Assembly: GCA_945861815.1 (NCBI GenBank)
Contig: CAMAVV010000057.1
Location: 1 to 8,546, forward strand
DNA: 8,546 nt
Reading direction: 5' to 3'
DNA from: Thermoflexus hugenholtzii JAD2
Lineage (GTDB): Bacteria; Chloroflexota; Dehalococcoidia; SHYB01
Part shown: positions 1 to 8,546 of the stretch, one piece after another
Numbering within the stretch: the stretch's first letter is position 1
Layout of the letters: each line of letters starts with the position of its first letter
Made by a program: the position numbers and the translations under genes
The notes under the pieces: model-generated
What the model was told of the DNA's origin: nothing
Seen by the model: the letters and a program-made list of their open reading frames with translations, nothing else
Database searches by the model: none

Positions 1-109
1 GAATCGTTTCCCGGTTCTTCTGGAACTGCTGAGCAATGCGGCTCTTCGGCACGCCGTGCTGATACATCTCCCATGCCAAGGTAATCAGCGTAAGGTTCGA
101 CATGTCCAT
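1..109 (-). CDS. Transposase N-terminal fragment (helix-turn-helix), runs off the left edge
   Basis: Thirty-six codons are visible from an ATG at 109; a second in-frame ATG lies at 103. The reading frame is closed upstream by an in-frame TAG, so this is a true 5' end and the gene is cut only by the window edge. The peptide (MDMSNLTLITLAWEMY, then QHGVPKSRIAQQFQKNRETI) has the pattern of a transposase helix-turn-helix: a first helix ending in WEMY, the turn HGVPKSRIA, and a recognition helix with RETI. This layout is common at the N-terminus of IS481, IS21 and related DDE-integrase transposases. The catalytic domain is not visible, so the family cannot be fixed. No Shine-Dalgarno is apparent, and the start codon sits in one arm of a 7-bp hairpin. 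Confidence 0.6.
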   Translation of the reverse strand, partial: MDMSNLTLITLAWEMYQHGVPKSRIAQQFQKNRETI

Positions 110-123
110 GAGGGTACATGGAC
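104..123 (-). promoter_or_regulatory. Hairpin covering the transposase start codon
   Basis: GTCCATG (104-110) and CATGGAC (117-123) form a perfect 7-bp inverted repeat around a 6-nt loop. On the minus strand the transposase ATG (109-107) lies inside the 3' arm. Insertion sequences often hide the transposase start in structured RNA so that transcription reading in from neighbouring genes does not yield transposase. That role is inferred here from position only. Confidence 0.35.
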
Positions 124-292
124 TGTCGGATTTCTACGGAAACATTGCGGACAAGCGCTCGGTTTAGAGCGAATTGACATGAAGCCTTTAGAGGTATCGG
201 ATCGAGGGTGACCCACTCTTGACAGCCAATCCATGACGAGTTGGGCTGACTAGATCCCTTAGTGTGATCGCCCCGTCCCGTACTCCTCTGTC

Positions 293-2803
293 CTACCGCG
301 CCAGGCGCAGCCAGCGCCTGGGGTCGAAGCGCCAGAGGGCGCGCTTGATGAGGTCGCCTCGCAACGCGCGCCAGGCCACTTCGATGGTCTCGCGCTCCTG
401 CAACGTCACCTCGCGACCTGTGTATCGCGCCTTCACGTAGCCTGCCGCCACAACGTTCGGCTGCTTACGGTCGATGCTGATCGCAGAGGCAAGCTTGGAG
501 GCATATTCGCCGGGCGTCTCTTCACGCTCGGGGGACTTCCATACCATCGCGCCAAGGCGGGTCATGCGGTCGTAGACGCCGTGGGCGTAGGGCAGGCCGA
601 TGAAGCGCGACTGCCAGGTGAGGAAGACGACGGTAAAGACCGCCGCGATTGCGGCGAGGAGCGCGCCGAGGGCAAGGCCAATCTTTTTGAAGACGTCGGC
701 GAAGAGCTTGCTAACGGGCTCGTCTTGCAGCGGCTGGATTACATCAGGCGGAGGAGGGAAATCAAGAGGCTGGAACTCGTCGAGGAATTCCGGGAAGGCC
801 TCGGACCCATCGGTAAATGCCGATTCGTCGATAGCGCTGCGGAGGGGGCCGCGCTCGATGGGCTCGAAGGAGGGCGATGGCTCGAAGGGAAGCCAGCCGT
901 AGCCGGGGAAGTAGACCTCCGGCCAGCTGTGGGCATCCGAGAGGCGCACCGAGTAGATGCCCGTCTGCTTATCCAAGATGCCGCTGGAATAGCCCGTCGC
1001 CAGGCGGGCGGGGATGCCGGAGGCGCGGAGCATGACGGTCATGGCAGAGGCGAAGTAGTCGCTATAGCCGGCCTTTTGCGCAAAGAGGAAGAAGTCGACG
1101 GCGTCAACGTTCACCGGGGGAGAATCGATCGCATAGGTCTCGGTGTAGCCGGTGCGAAGGAGAGTCGCGAGGGCGAGGGCTTTGTCATATGCAATCGTGT
1201 TCGCGCGCGTTGTCTCGATGGCAAGGTCGCGCACCCGTTTGGGCAGGCTGTCGGGCAGGGCGAGGTAGTTGTCCGCGACCCATTTGGGGTAGCCGTTCCC
1301 GGCGGCGCGCAACTCGTCTTCCGTCGCCACGGAGACGGAGGAGACGACGTCGTAGACGGAATCGGCCTTGAGCCTGCCCGTGGCGCGCACAGACAAGATG
1401 TCCGGCGTGGCAGAACCTACGCGGGTGACGACGAGATTGCCGCGCCGCTCCCGCACAATCTTGGTCTCTGAGGGGAGCAACCGCTCCATCTCGGCGAGGC
1501 TTGCTCTCGACTGGATGATGCGCGTCGCCGCGCGGGCAAGGTCACCGGGCAGACCAGTGTTCGGCGCGCCGCTCAAGTCGATCTCGAAGGTGCGCGGAGT
1601 AGAGATTTCCAGGACGCTGGGGATGCTCACATCTACAGGCAAACCCCCGGCGAAGAGGACTTCCGAAGGGACGTGGAAGAGCACGCGCTGGGCGATCACC
1701 TCTCGCTTGCGGAAGGCAGGCTGGTCCGAGGCGGGAGGAGGCACATCGGCCTCCTTGATCGTTTGTCGAATCGAAGAGTTCGCGACCCAGCCCTGGCCTT
1801 GGTACTGATCGTATGTCTGGCCTTTCCAGTAGGTGGGAAAGTCCGTGGTGACGCTGAAGACCGGGCCTGTGCCCGGGCTCACTCTGCCGCGCAGAGCGAG
1901 GGCAGGGCCGAAGCTGTGCAAGGGCGTCGCCTTCTTGGATGCCACGCCGGCAAAGACGCGCTCGAAGTCGTCCTCCATCCCTGCCCAGGGGTCGCGCGCC
2001 GCTTGATAGGTATCGTGGAACGGCGCAACGACGACTTTCTTGGTGGGGATCGACCAGCCGACCAAAAAGACAGCGATCGAGAGCAGGAGCACATTGCCGG
2101 CGAAGGCGAACCTTCCGGTGCGGGTCGTGAGCCCTTGGGATTGCCAGTGTTCGGTGCGGCTCACGTAATAGACGCGCGCCAGGAGAGCGACGGAGAAGAC
2201 GAGGAAGAAGAAGAGCGGCACCGGATAGCCCGAGGGCGGGAGATAGGTCTGGTTGGTAAGGAGCACGGCGGCGGGGATGACGACGGCGACCCACGACCAG
2301 CGCAGGCGGAAGAGCGCCCAGGATGAGACGAAGGACATCAAGAATGCGCCGACCGAGAGGCCGAAGGTGAAGGGCAGCTTATCGTTGCTGATGCCCTGGC
2401 TGCCGATCTGCGTTATCCAGGCGTCGAAGCGGCTGAGCATCTCGCTGAACTTGTCGGCGATGCTTCCTTCGGTGAGGGTCCCGGCAGTCTCGAAGAGGCA
2501 GAGGCCGAAGCCCGCGCCAAGGCCAAGCGCCAAGAAGCTAAGCTGGCCGATCTTTCCCCCGGGGGCGCGCGACACGAGGAGAGCGATGAAGAGGCCGAGC
2601 ATCGCCACAAGCCAGAGGCGCGGCTCGGGCTTCACCCAGTGGGACGTCTGGACGTTGAGGACGACCACGAGGAGAATCATCAGCAGGCAGAAGATGCTCG
2701 GCCACCCAACAGGCGGCGTCAGTGCGGAATCGCGCGTGTCCCAGATGCCGGTGGGCTGCTTCCGGGCTTTTTCTTTCGGTTTTGTTGCGAAGTATCCAGC
2801 CAC
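293..2803 (-). CDS. TgpA-like membrane protein with transglutaminase-like domain (DUF3488/TGc/DUF4129 type), catalytic Cys replaced by Ser
   Basis: This is an 836-residue integral membrane protein of the bacterial TgpA family. Hydrophobic segments lie at roughly 34-51, 63-79, 86-105, 144-165, 169-186, 194-214 and 232-251 (DUF3488-like bundle). A large presumably extracytoplasmic region follows (about 252-707), then one more membrane segment (708-730) and a cytoplasmic DUF4129-like tail (about 735-825). The transglutaminase-like core spans about 560-645: AGYSDYFASAM, GIPARLATGY, DAHSWPEVYFPGYGW, then FEPSP. In active members the first motif has Cys where this protein has Ser581 (codon AGC). 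His625 is kept, and the acidic residue is Glu641 where Asp is classical. The protein may therefore be a pseudoenzyme, a binding domain or a serine variant. The start is GTG at 2803, 10 nt after the stop of the upstream DUF58 gene, with GGCGGA as its ribosome site; the two are almost certainly cotranscribed. Length and domain order are normal for the family. Confidence 0.85.
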   Translation of the reverse strand: MAGYFATKPKEKARKQPTGIWDTRDSALTPPVGWPSIFCLLMILLVVVLNVQTSHWVKPEPRLWLVAMLGLFIALLVSRAPGGKIGQLSFLALGLGAGFGLCLFETAGTLTEGSIADKFSEMLSRFDAWITQIGSQGISNDKLPFTFGLSVGAFLMSFVSSWALFRLRWSWVAVVIPAAVLLTNQTYLPPSGYPVPLFFFLVFSVALLARVYYVSRTEHWQSQGLTTRTGRFAFAGNVLLLSIAVFLVGWSIPTKKVVVAPFHDTYQAARDPWAGMEDDFERVFAGVASKKATPLHSFGPALALRGRVSPGTGPVFSVTTDFPTYWKGQTYDQYQGQGWVANSSIRQTIKEADVPPPASDQPAFRKREVIAQRVLFHVPSEVLFAGGLPVDVSIPSVLEISTPRTFEIDLSGAPNTGLPGDLARAATRIIQSRASLAEMERLLPSETKIVRERRGNLVVTRVGSATPDILSVRATGRLKADSVYDVVSSVSVATEDELRAAGNGYPKWVADNYLALPDSLPKRVRDLAIETTRANTIAYDKALALATLLRTGYTETYAIDSPPVNVDAVDFFLFAQKAGYSDYFASAMTVMLRASGIPARLATGYSSGILDKQTGIYSVRLSDAHSWPEVYFPGYGWLPFEPSPSFEPIERGPLRSAIDESAFTDGSEAFPEFLDEFQPLDFPPPPDVIQPLQDEPVSKLFADVFKKIGLALGALLAAIAAVFTVVFLTWQSRFIGLPYAHGVYDRMTRLGAMVWKSPEREETPGEYASKLASAISIDRKQPNVVAAGYVKARYTGREVTLQERETIEVAWRALRGDLIKRALWRFDPRRWLRLAR

Positions 2804-2813
2804 GCGGTCCGCC

Positions 2814-4055
2814 TTATGACGCTCTCGCGCCGATGGGGGCCATGAATCGATCGTGGGCGCGCGACGTCATGCCGACGGCCACAAGCCCAGTGGTGAGATT
2901 CGCCGCCGCGGGAATCGTGTACGAGGGAACGCCAAGCGCAGCGACGCGCACCGCAACCGCCGGCGGCGCAGGGGCAGCTTCGCGCTCGCTCTCCACGACG
3001 ACGACGGTGATGCGCGACTTGCGCTGCATAAGGTGCCGCACGCTATGGAGCCACTCGTCGTCGATGGAGGGCGTGACGATGGCGACAGAGGAATATCTGC
3101 CGATCTTCGTGGAGAGTTCGGCGATGAGATTGAAGAGGCGGGTATTGCCTGTGGCGCGCACTTCGGCGAGGGCGTCCATGATGCGCAGGAGATGGTCGGG
3201 GCCGCGCTGGGGCGTGATGGAGAAGCGCTCGCTGCCGTGAGCGAGGAGGCCGACGGGATAGCCTCGGTCGGCATAGCGGGTGCAGATGGAGGCGGCCATG
3301 TTGACCACTGACTCTTCGATATCGCGTCCAGCCGGGCCGCTGTTCGCCTTCTTCTCCATATCTGCCACGACCCAGATGCTGTTCGAGGGCTCCATCTCGA
3401 ACTCTTTGACCATGATGCGTCCGTGGCGCGCCGTGGCCTTCCACGAGATGGCGTTGAGGCTATCGCCGTTCACATAGTCGCGCAGGGTGAAGGCGCTTGT
3501 GGTCACATGCTGGCTGCGGATGTGCACCGGCCCTTCGCCAGGGAGATCGGCGGGGAGCAGGAGAAAGTTCGGCAGCTCAGAGGCGACTGGATGCACGATC
3601 ATGCGCTGTGCCTGGCCGATGCTGCGCTGGAGGCGATAGAGGCCAAAGGGGTCGGAGACGTAGAGCTTCAGCGGGCCGATCTTGTAGAGGCCGCGCTGGG
3701 GACACGGCACTTCCAGGTCCACTTTGACATCTTCGAATCCCTCGAGGCCGATCACCGCGCCTGGGGCTTTCACCGGCATATCCGTCTGCTCCTGCACTTC
3801 CACAAGGCCATGCAGAAAGCTGTGCCGCCTGCGCGCAGAGACCGTTTCGTGAAGGGGCTGTCCGGCGCTTGTCCTTAGGGAAGTGCGGCTGACGCCGACC
3901 GAGATGCCGCGCGCCATGACCATGACCCAGAGGAGACTAAAGACGAGGAGAAGGCCAAAGATGTAGAACATGCGCAGAAAGACGGGAAATCCCGTCGCCA
4001 GCGCGTAGACCAGAACAACCAGCGTAATAATGAGGAGGACGCGAGCGCGCCGCAT
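2814..4055 (-). CDS. DUF58 domain-containing protein
   Basis: This 413-residue protein has two N-terminal membrane segments (about 5-21 and 29-48), a beta-rich middle (50-190) and the DUF58 signature at 191-222 (LRDYVNGDSLNAISWKA, then AR, G and MVKEFE). A von Willebrand A-like fold follows (about 227-360). The usual metal-site DxSxS motif is absent: the first strand ends WVVADMEKK, so metal-dependent adhesion is unlikely. DUF58 proteins normally work with a MoxR AAA+ ATPase and a TgpA-like protein in envelope or protein-maturation complexes. The TgpA-like partner follows directly, but no MoxR gene is visible. ATG at 4055 is preferred because GAGG lies 7 nt upstream; an in-frame GTG at 4058 would add one residue and sit too close to that site. 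It is the first gene of the minus-strand operon, behind the promoter at 4116-4143. Confidence 0.88.
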   Translation of the reverse strand: MRRARVLLIITLVVLVYALATGFPVFLRMFYIFGLLLVFSLLWVMVMARGISVGVSRTSLRTSAGQPLHETVSARRRHSFLHGLVEVQEQTDMPVKAPGAVIGLEGFEDVKVDLEVPCPQRGLYKIGPLKLYVSDPFGLYRLQRSIGQAQRMIVHPVASELPNFLLLPADLPGEGPVHIRSQHVTTSAFTLRDYVNGDSLNAISWKATARHGRIMVKEFEMEPSNSIWVVADMEKKANSGPAGRDIEESVVNMAASICTRYADRGYPVGLLAHGSERFSITPQRGPDHLLRIMDALAEVRATGNTRLFNLIAELSTKIGRYSSVAIVTPSIDDEWLHSVRHLMQRKSRITVVVVESEREAAPAPPAVAVRVAALGVPSYTIPAAANLTTGLVAVGMTSRAHDRFMAPIGARAS

Positions 4056-4115
4056 CACCCTGCCTCAGATCTTTATTCAGAAGGCCAGTACTACATTACT
4101 TCGCACAACCGGCCC

Positions 4116-4143
4116 ATTGTAGCATCAGTACGCTTGTTTTCAG
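4116..4143 (-). promoter_or_regulatory. Probable sigma70-type promoter of the DUF58-TgpA operon
   Basis: Read on the minus strand: CTGAAA (4143-4138, four of six matches to TTGACA), a 16-nt spacer, then TACAAT (4121-4116, five of six) preceded by TGC, giving an extended -10 (TGnTACAAT). Transcription would begin near 4109, leaving a leader of about 50 nt before the DUF58 start. It is the best promoter match in the divergent spacer. Confidence 0.5.
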
Positions 4144-4228
4144 TCTTACGGATGCGCGCGCAGAGGCGAAAGCCGATAGAATCTATGGTTGCTAGCGGCG
4201 CGCAAGCGTCAAAGATACCGGAGCATTT

Positions 4229-4645
4229 ATGTCAACAACAAAGGCCTTGGACTTCGTCAGAGCGAATCACCTATCGGTCTTCACCACCTTTCGCAAGGAC
4301 GGCAATGCGCAGATGAGCATCGTGACGGCAGGCGTGTTCGACGGCGCTGTGGTCTTCACGACGCGCGGGGTTGCGGCAAAGCTGGCGAACCTTCGCCGCA
4401 ACCCGCGCTGCTCGCTTCTCTGCGCCTCGCGCGACTGGCGAAGCTACGTCGTTATCGAAAGCATCGCTGAGATACATGACGTGGAGAAGAGCGGCCGGGA
4501 TAGGCTGCGCTTATTGCTCCGGGACGTCTATCGCGCTTGCGCCGACAAGGAGCACCCGAACTGGCAGGAGTACGACGAGGCGATGCACGAGCAGGGCCGC
4601 GCCGTTATCATGGTGAAGCCGTCGCGCGTCTACGGCACAGCCTAA
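4229..4645 (+). CDS. PPOX-class, probably F420-dependent, oxidoreductase
   Basis: This 138-residue protein fits the single-domain split-beta-barrel family related to pyridoxamine 5'-phosphate oxidase, at its usual length. The pattern runs from an N-terminal helix (ALDFVRANHLSVFTT, 6-20) to strands carrying AQMSIV and AVVFTT (about 28-45). The family-typical KLANLRRNPRCSLL lies at 51-64, RSYVVIESIAEI at 71-82, and the C-terminal AVIMVKPSRVYG at 125-136. Members use F420, FMN or occasionally other tetrapyrrole or flavin ligands to reduce or oxidise small molecules in the cytoplasm. The F420 call is by resemblance to the TIGR03618-like group; the cofactor cannot be proved from sequence alone. 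A short GGAG at 4220-4223 precedes the ATG by 5 nt. The gene opens a rightward cluster of three. A possible -10 (TAGAAT, 4177-4182) lies upstream, but no convincing -35 accompanies it. Confidence 0.8.
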   Translation: MSTTKALDFVRANHLSVFTTFRKDGNAQMSIVTAGVFDGAVVFTTRGVAAKLANLRRNPRCSLLCASRDWRSYVVIESIAEIHDVEKSGRDRLRLLLRDVYRACADKEHPNWQEYDEAMHEQGRAVIMVKPSRVYGTA

Positions 4646-4653
4646 GGAGAGAG

Positions 4654-4866
4654 ATGACGACTCCTTCATCAGCAGACCAAGAACGCCTTCTCCGCGAGAT
4701 GTTGCGCCTGAGTGGCTTCGACCTCAGCGACGATTGGATCAAACGCCTGCTGCCTGAGCTGGCCAACATGGAGCGGACATCGGCGCGCCTGCGTGAGGTT
4801 GTGCTGGACCACACCGCAGAACCCGTAGCCTTGTTCGATCCGGGTACAGGCGCTCGTAGGGCCTGA
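4654..4866 (+). CDS. Small AtzG/GatC-like protein (DUF4089 type)
   Basis: This 70-residue protein starts at ATG 4654 with a strong ribosome site (AAGGAGAG, 4644-4651) that shares bases with the stop codon of the upstream oxidoreductase, so translation is likely coupled. The frame is open upstream to 4537, but that extension overlaps the previous gene and has no ribosome site. The sequence is mainly helical: LSGFDLSDDWIKRLLPEL, then a second helix (ANMERTSARLREVVLD) and an ending with EPVALFDPG. That layout matches AtzG-like and GatC-like small subunits, in which a two-helix body is followed by a loop of the form EPxxxFxP that wraps an amidase partner. AtzG stabilises the amidase AtzE, and GatC stabilises GatA. 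No amidase-signature gene is visible here; the next gene is a class I glutaminase-fold hydrolase. The assignment is by pattern only. Confidence 0.55.
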   Translation: MTTPSSADQERLLREMLRLSGFDLSDDWIKRLLPELANMERTSARLREVVLDHTAEPVALFDPGTGARRA

Positions 4867-4893
4867 ATCCGCCAGCGACAAAAGTATCTCACC

Positions 4894-5607
4894 ATGCCTT
4901 CTACTCGTTCCGCATCAAATCCTCCTGTCATCGGCATCACGATCTTCGAGCGTGAGAAGCCGGACTATGCCGATGCGGTGCGCGCCGCCGGTGGCGAGCC
5001 GAAGTGGATCGCGCTCAAGACGATGGAGAGCCCCGAAAAAACGCTTGACGCGATCGATGGGCTGCTGCTTACCGGCGGCACAGACGTGGAGCCTCGACGC
5101 TACGGCGAAGAGGCTCGACCTGAGGCGCATGTGGAATCGAACGAAGAGCGCGATGCCAAAGAGTTCCCGCTCATCGAGAAGGCCTTGGCCCGAGGCGACT
5201 TCCCCGTCCTTGCCATCTGCCGCGGCATGCAGGCGCTCAACGTCGCGATGGGCGGCAAGCTCATCCAAGACCTGCCGAAACACAGGCTGTTGGAGCAGGG
5301 CAAGCTGCTGCATGAGGTCTTTGTTCCCCCGGGCTGCCGCCTGACGCATCTTCTCGGCATCGGTGGATTCATGAAAGTGAACAGCAGACACCACCAGGGG
5401 CTAACGCTCCTGGAGAAGGCGCCCGGCCTGCTCATCAGTGCGTTTTCCCTGAAAGATGGTATAATCGAGGCCGTCGATAGCCCTCGGGAGCAGCATCGGT
5501 GGGTCGTGGGCGTGCAGTGGCACCCGGAAAATCGCGACCAGCTTGCAGCCCATCACCAACGATTGTTCGTGCGCTTCGTCGAGGCGGCCAAAGGACAAGA
5601 CGTCTGA
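4894..5607 (+). CDS. Class I glutamine amidotransferase-fold hydrolase, peptidase C26 (gamma-glutamyl-GABA hydrolase, PuuD-like)
   Basis: This 237-residue cytoplasmic enzyme of the C26 family fits the family length. The visible catalytic set is complete: the nucleophile elbow AICRGMQ with Cys109, the GGKLIQDL strand typical of PuuD-type proteins, NSRHHQGL (163-170), and GVQWHPE (206-212) giving His210 and Glu212. The oxyanion-side motif LLLTGGTDVEP spans about 57-67. Family members hydrolyse gamma-glutamyl amides such as gamma-glutamyl-GABA, or gamma-glutamyl conjugates in polyamine and related pathways; the substrate here is not determined. The start follows the upstream small gene by 27 nt and lacks a clear Shine-Dalgarno, but no better in-frame start exists before the conserved PPVIGITIF strand. 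It is the last gene of the three-gene cluster and is followed by an intrinsic terminator. Near its 3' end the frame contains a consensus extended -10 with a rare ATA codon. Confidence 0.87.
   Translation: MPSTRSASNPPVIGITIFEREKPDYADAVRAAGGEPKWIALKTMESPEKTLDAIDGLLLTGGTDVEPRRYGEEARPEAHVESNEERDAKEFPLIEKALARGDFPVLAICRGMQALNVAMGGKLIQDLPKHRLLEQGKLLHEVFVPPGCRLTHLLGIGGFMKVNSRHHQGLTLLEKAPGLLISAFSLKDGIIEAVDSPREQHRWVVGVQWHPENRDQLAAHHQRLFVRFVEAAKGQDV
5457..5465 (+). promoter_or_regulatory. Possible intragenic extended -10 element
   Basis: TGGTATAAT matches the extended -10 consensus (TGnTATAAT) exactly. It lies inside the C26 hydrolase gene, about 215 nt before the gyrA start. The sequence forces an ATA isoleucine codon (residue 190), which is unusual in this GC-rich coding style. 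No good -35 is present at 16-18 nt. It could make a second transcript toward gyrA, but the terminator at 5632-5663 stands in between. Confidence 0.3.
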
Positions 5608-5630
5608 CATGTCGCGCGATCCCCTATAAA
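5604..5630 (+). promoter_or_regulatory. Candidate gyrA promoter overlapping the upstream stop codon
   Basis: CTGACA (5604-5609) matches five of six bases of the -35 consensus and includes the TGA stop of the preceding gene. TATAAA (5625-5630) matches five of six bases of the -10. The spacer is 15 nt, shorter than ideal. Transcription would begin near 5637, inside the left arm of the terminator hairpin, so a gyrA transcript would lack most of that arm's leading bases while upstream transcripts would still terminate. This is the only plausible promoter close to gyrA. Confidence 0.4.
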
Positions 5631-5631
5631 T

Positions 5632-5663
5632 AAAAGGCCCTCTTTGCAGGGCCTTTTCCTTTT
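5632..5663 (+). terminator. Rho-independent terminator after the C26 hydrolase gene
   Basis: AAAAGGCCCT (5632-5641) and AGGGCCTTTT (5648-5657) form a perfect 10-bp stem around a 6-nt loop, followed by a T-rich run (CCTTTTCT). It starts 24 nt after the stop codon of the upstream gene and ends 4 nt before the gyrA ribosome site. The A-rich left flank would also let it act on the opposite strand. Confidence 0.85.
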
Positions 5664-5667
5664 CTCC

Positions 5668-5675
5668 GAGGAGGG
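5668..5675 (+). promoter_or_regulatory. gyrA ribosome binding site
   Basis: GAGGAGGG is a strong Shine-Dalgarno; its AGGAGG core ends 4 nt before GTG 5679 and decides that start. A nearby ATG at 5695 is out of frame, and the next in-frame ATG (5745) falls inside the conserved LEEEMRSSYLDYAMS region. Confidence 0.75.
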
Positions 5676-5678
5676 CCA

Positions 5679-8546
<2,868 letters not shown>

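Larger units (their letters stand above)
1..224 (-). mobile_element. Partial insertion sequence, transposase-proximal end
   Basis: The minus strand carries the beginning of a helix-turn-helix transposase (codons from 109 down to 1), preceded by about 115 bases without a gene. Read on the minus strand, the stretch from 224 to 206 begins TGTCAAGAGTGGGTCACCC. This starts with TGT and contains a short GGGT/ACCC palindrome, resembling the termini of IS481-like and related DDE elements. I take position 224 as the likely element end, but the opposite inverted repeat and any target duplication lie outside the window, so the boundary is a guess. The region is visibly less GC-rich than the neighbouring genes, which fits acquired DNA. 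It lies just downstream of the stop of the minus-strand operon. Confidence 0.45.

Noticed and set aside
581..1471. A 296-codon plus-strand frame opposite the TgpA-like gene
   Set aside because: Antisense shadow: no recognisable domain, and the minus-strand frame has membrane segments and transglutaminase-like motifs.
1542..2294. A 250-codon minus-strand frame overlapping the TgpA-like gene out of phase
   Set aside because: Arg/Pro-rich off-frame translation of the same strand; the in-phase TgpA-like protein explains this DNA.
4059..4228. Possible small RNA or gene in the divergent spacer
   Set aside because: No open frame with a ribosome site and no terminator hairpin was found; only the promoter signals are supportable.
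4537..4653. A 39-codon upstream extension of the AtzG-like gene
   Set aside because: It overlaps the end of the oxidoreductase gene out of frame and lacks a ribosome site, whereas ATG 4654 has AAGGAGAG just upstream.

Overview
The window looks like part of a GC-rich bacterial chromosome. The best guess is Chloroflexota (Dehalococcoidia-like). This rests on an F420-type flavin/deazaflavin oxidoreductase, a DUF58-transglutaminase pair and the style of the GyrA sequence, so it is an inference from protein content and not a phylogenetic result. Codons mostly end in G or C. Because of that, many long antisense and off-frame ORFs appear that are only shadows of the real genes.

Layout. Positions 1-224 hold one end of a probable insertion sequence: the first 36 codons of a helix-turn-helix transposase on the minus strand, with its upstream terminal region. 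Positions 293-4055 hold a two-gene minus-strand operon: a DUF58 protein, then a TgpA-like membrane protein with an extracytoplasmic transglutaminase-like domain. The expected catalytic Cys of that domain is Ser581. A divergent spacer (4059-4228) carries a good extended -10 promoter for this operon. Rightward from 4229 lie three small genes: a PPOX/F420-type oxidoreductase, a 70-aa protein resembling AtzG/GatC-like amidase partner subunits, and a class I glutamine-amidotransferase-fold hydrolase of the C26 (PuuD-like) family. A strong intrinsic terminator (5632-5663) ends that unit. From 5679 to the right edge runs gyrA, whose 3' end lies outside the window.

How the genes work together. DUF58 plus transglutaminase-like proteins are usually partners of a MoxR AAA+ ATPase in envelope-associated complexes, but no MoxR gene is visible here. 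The three small genes may form one transcription unit; a gamma-glutamyl link between an F420-type enzyme and a C26 hydrolase is an attractive but unproven idea. GyrA is a complete gyrase-type subunit (catalytic Tyr128, GyrA box, full C-terminal beta-pinwheel). It is followed by an unusual tail of at least about 138 residues: an acidic patch, one AT-hook-like motif, then a 72-bp tandem repeat, each copy encoding another AT-hook-like motif. The array runs off the window. This tail is the most striking feature, followed by the Cys-to-Ser transglutaminase domain and the promoter packed against the terminator in front of gyrA.
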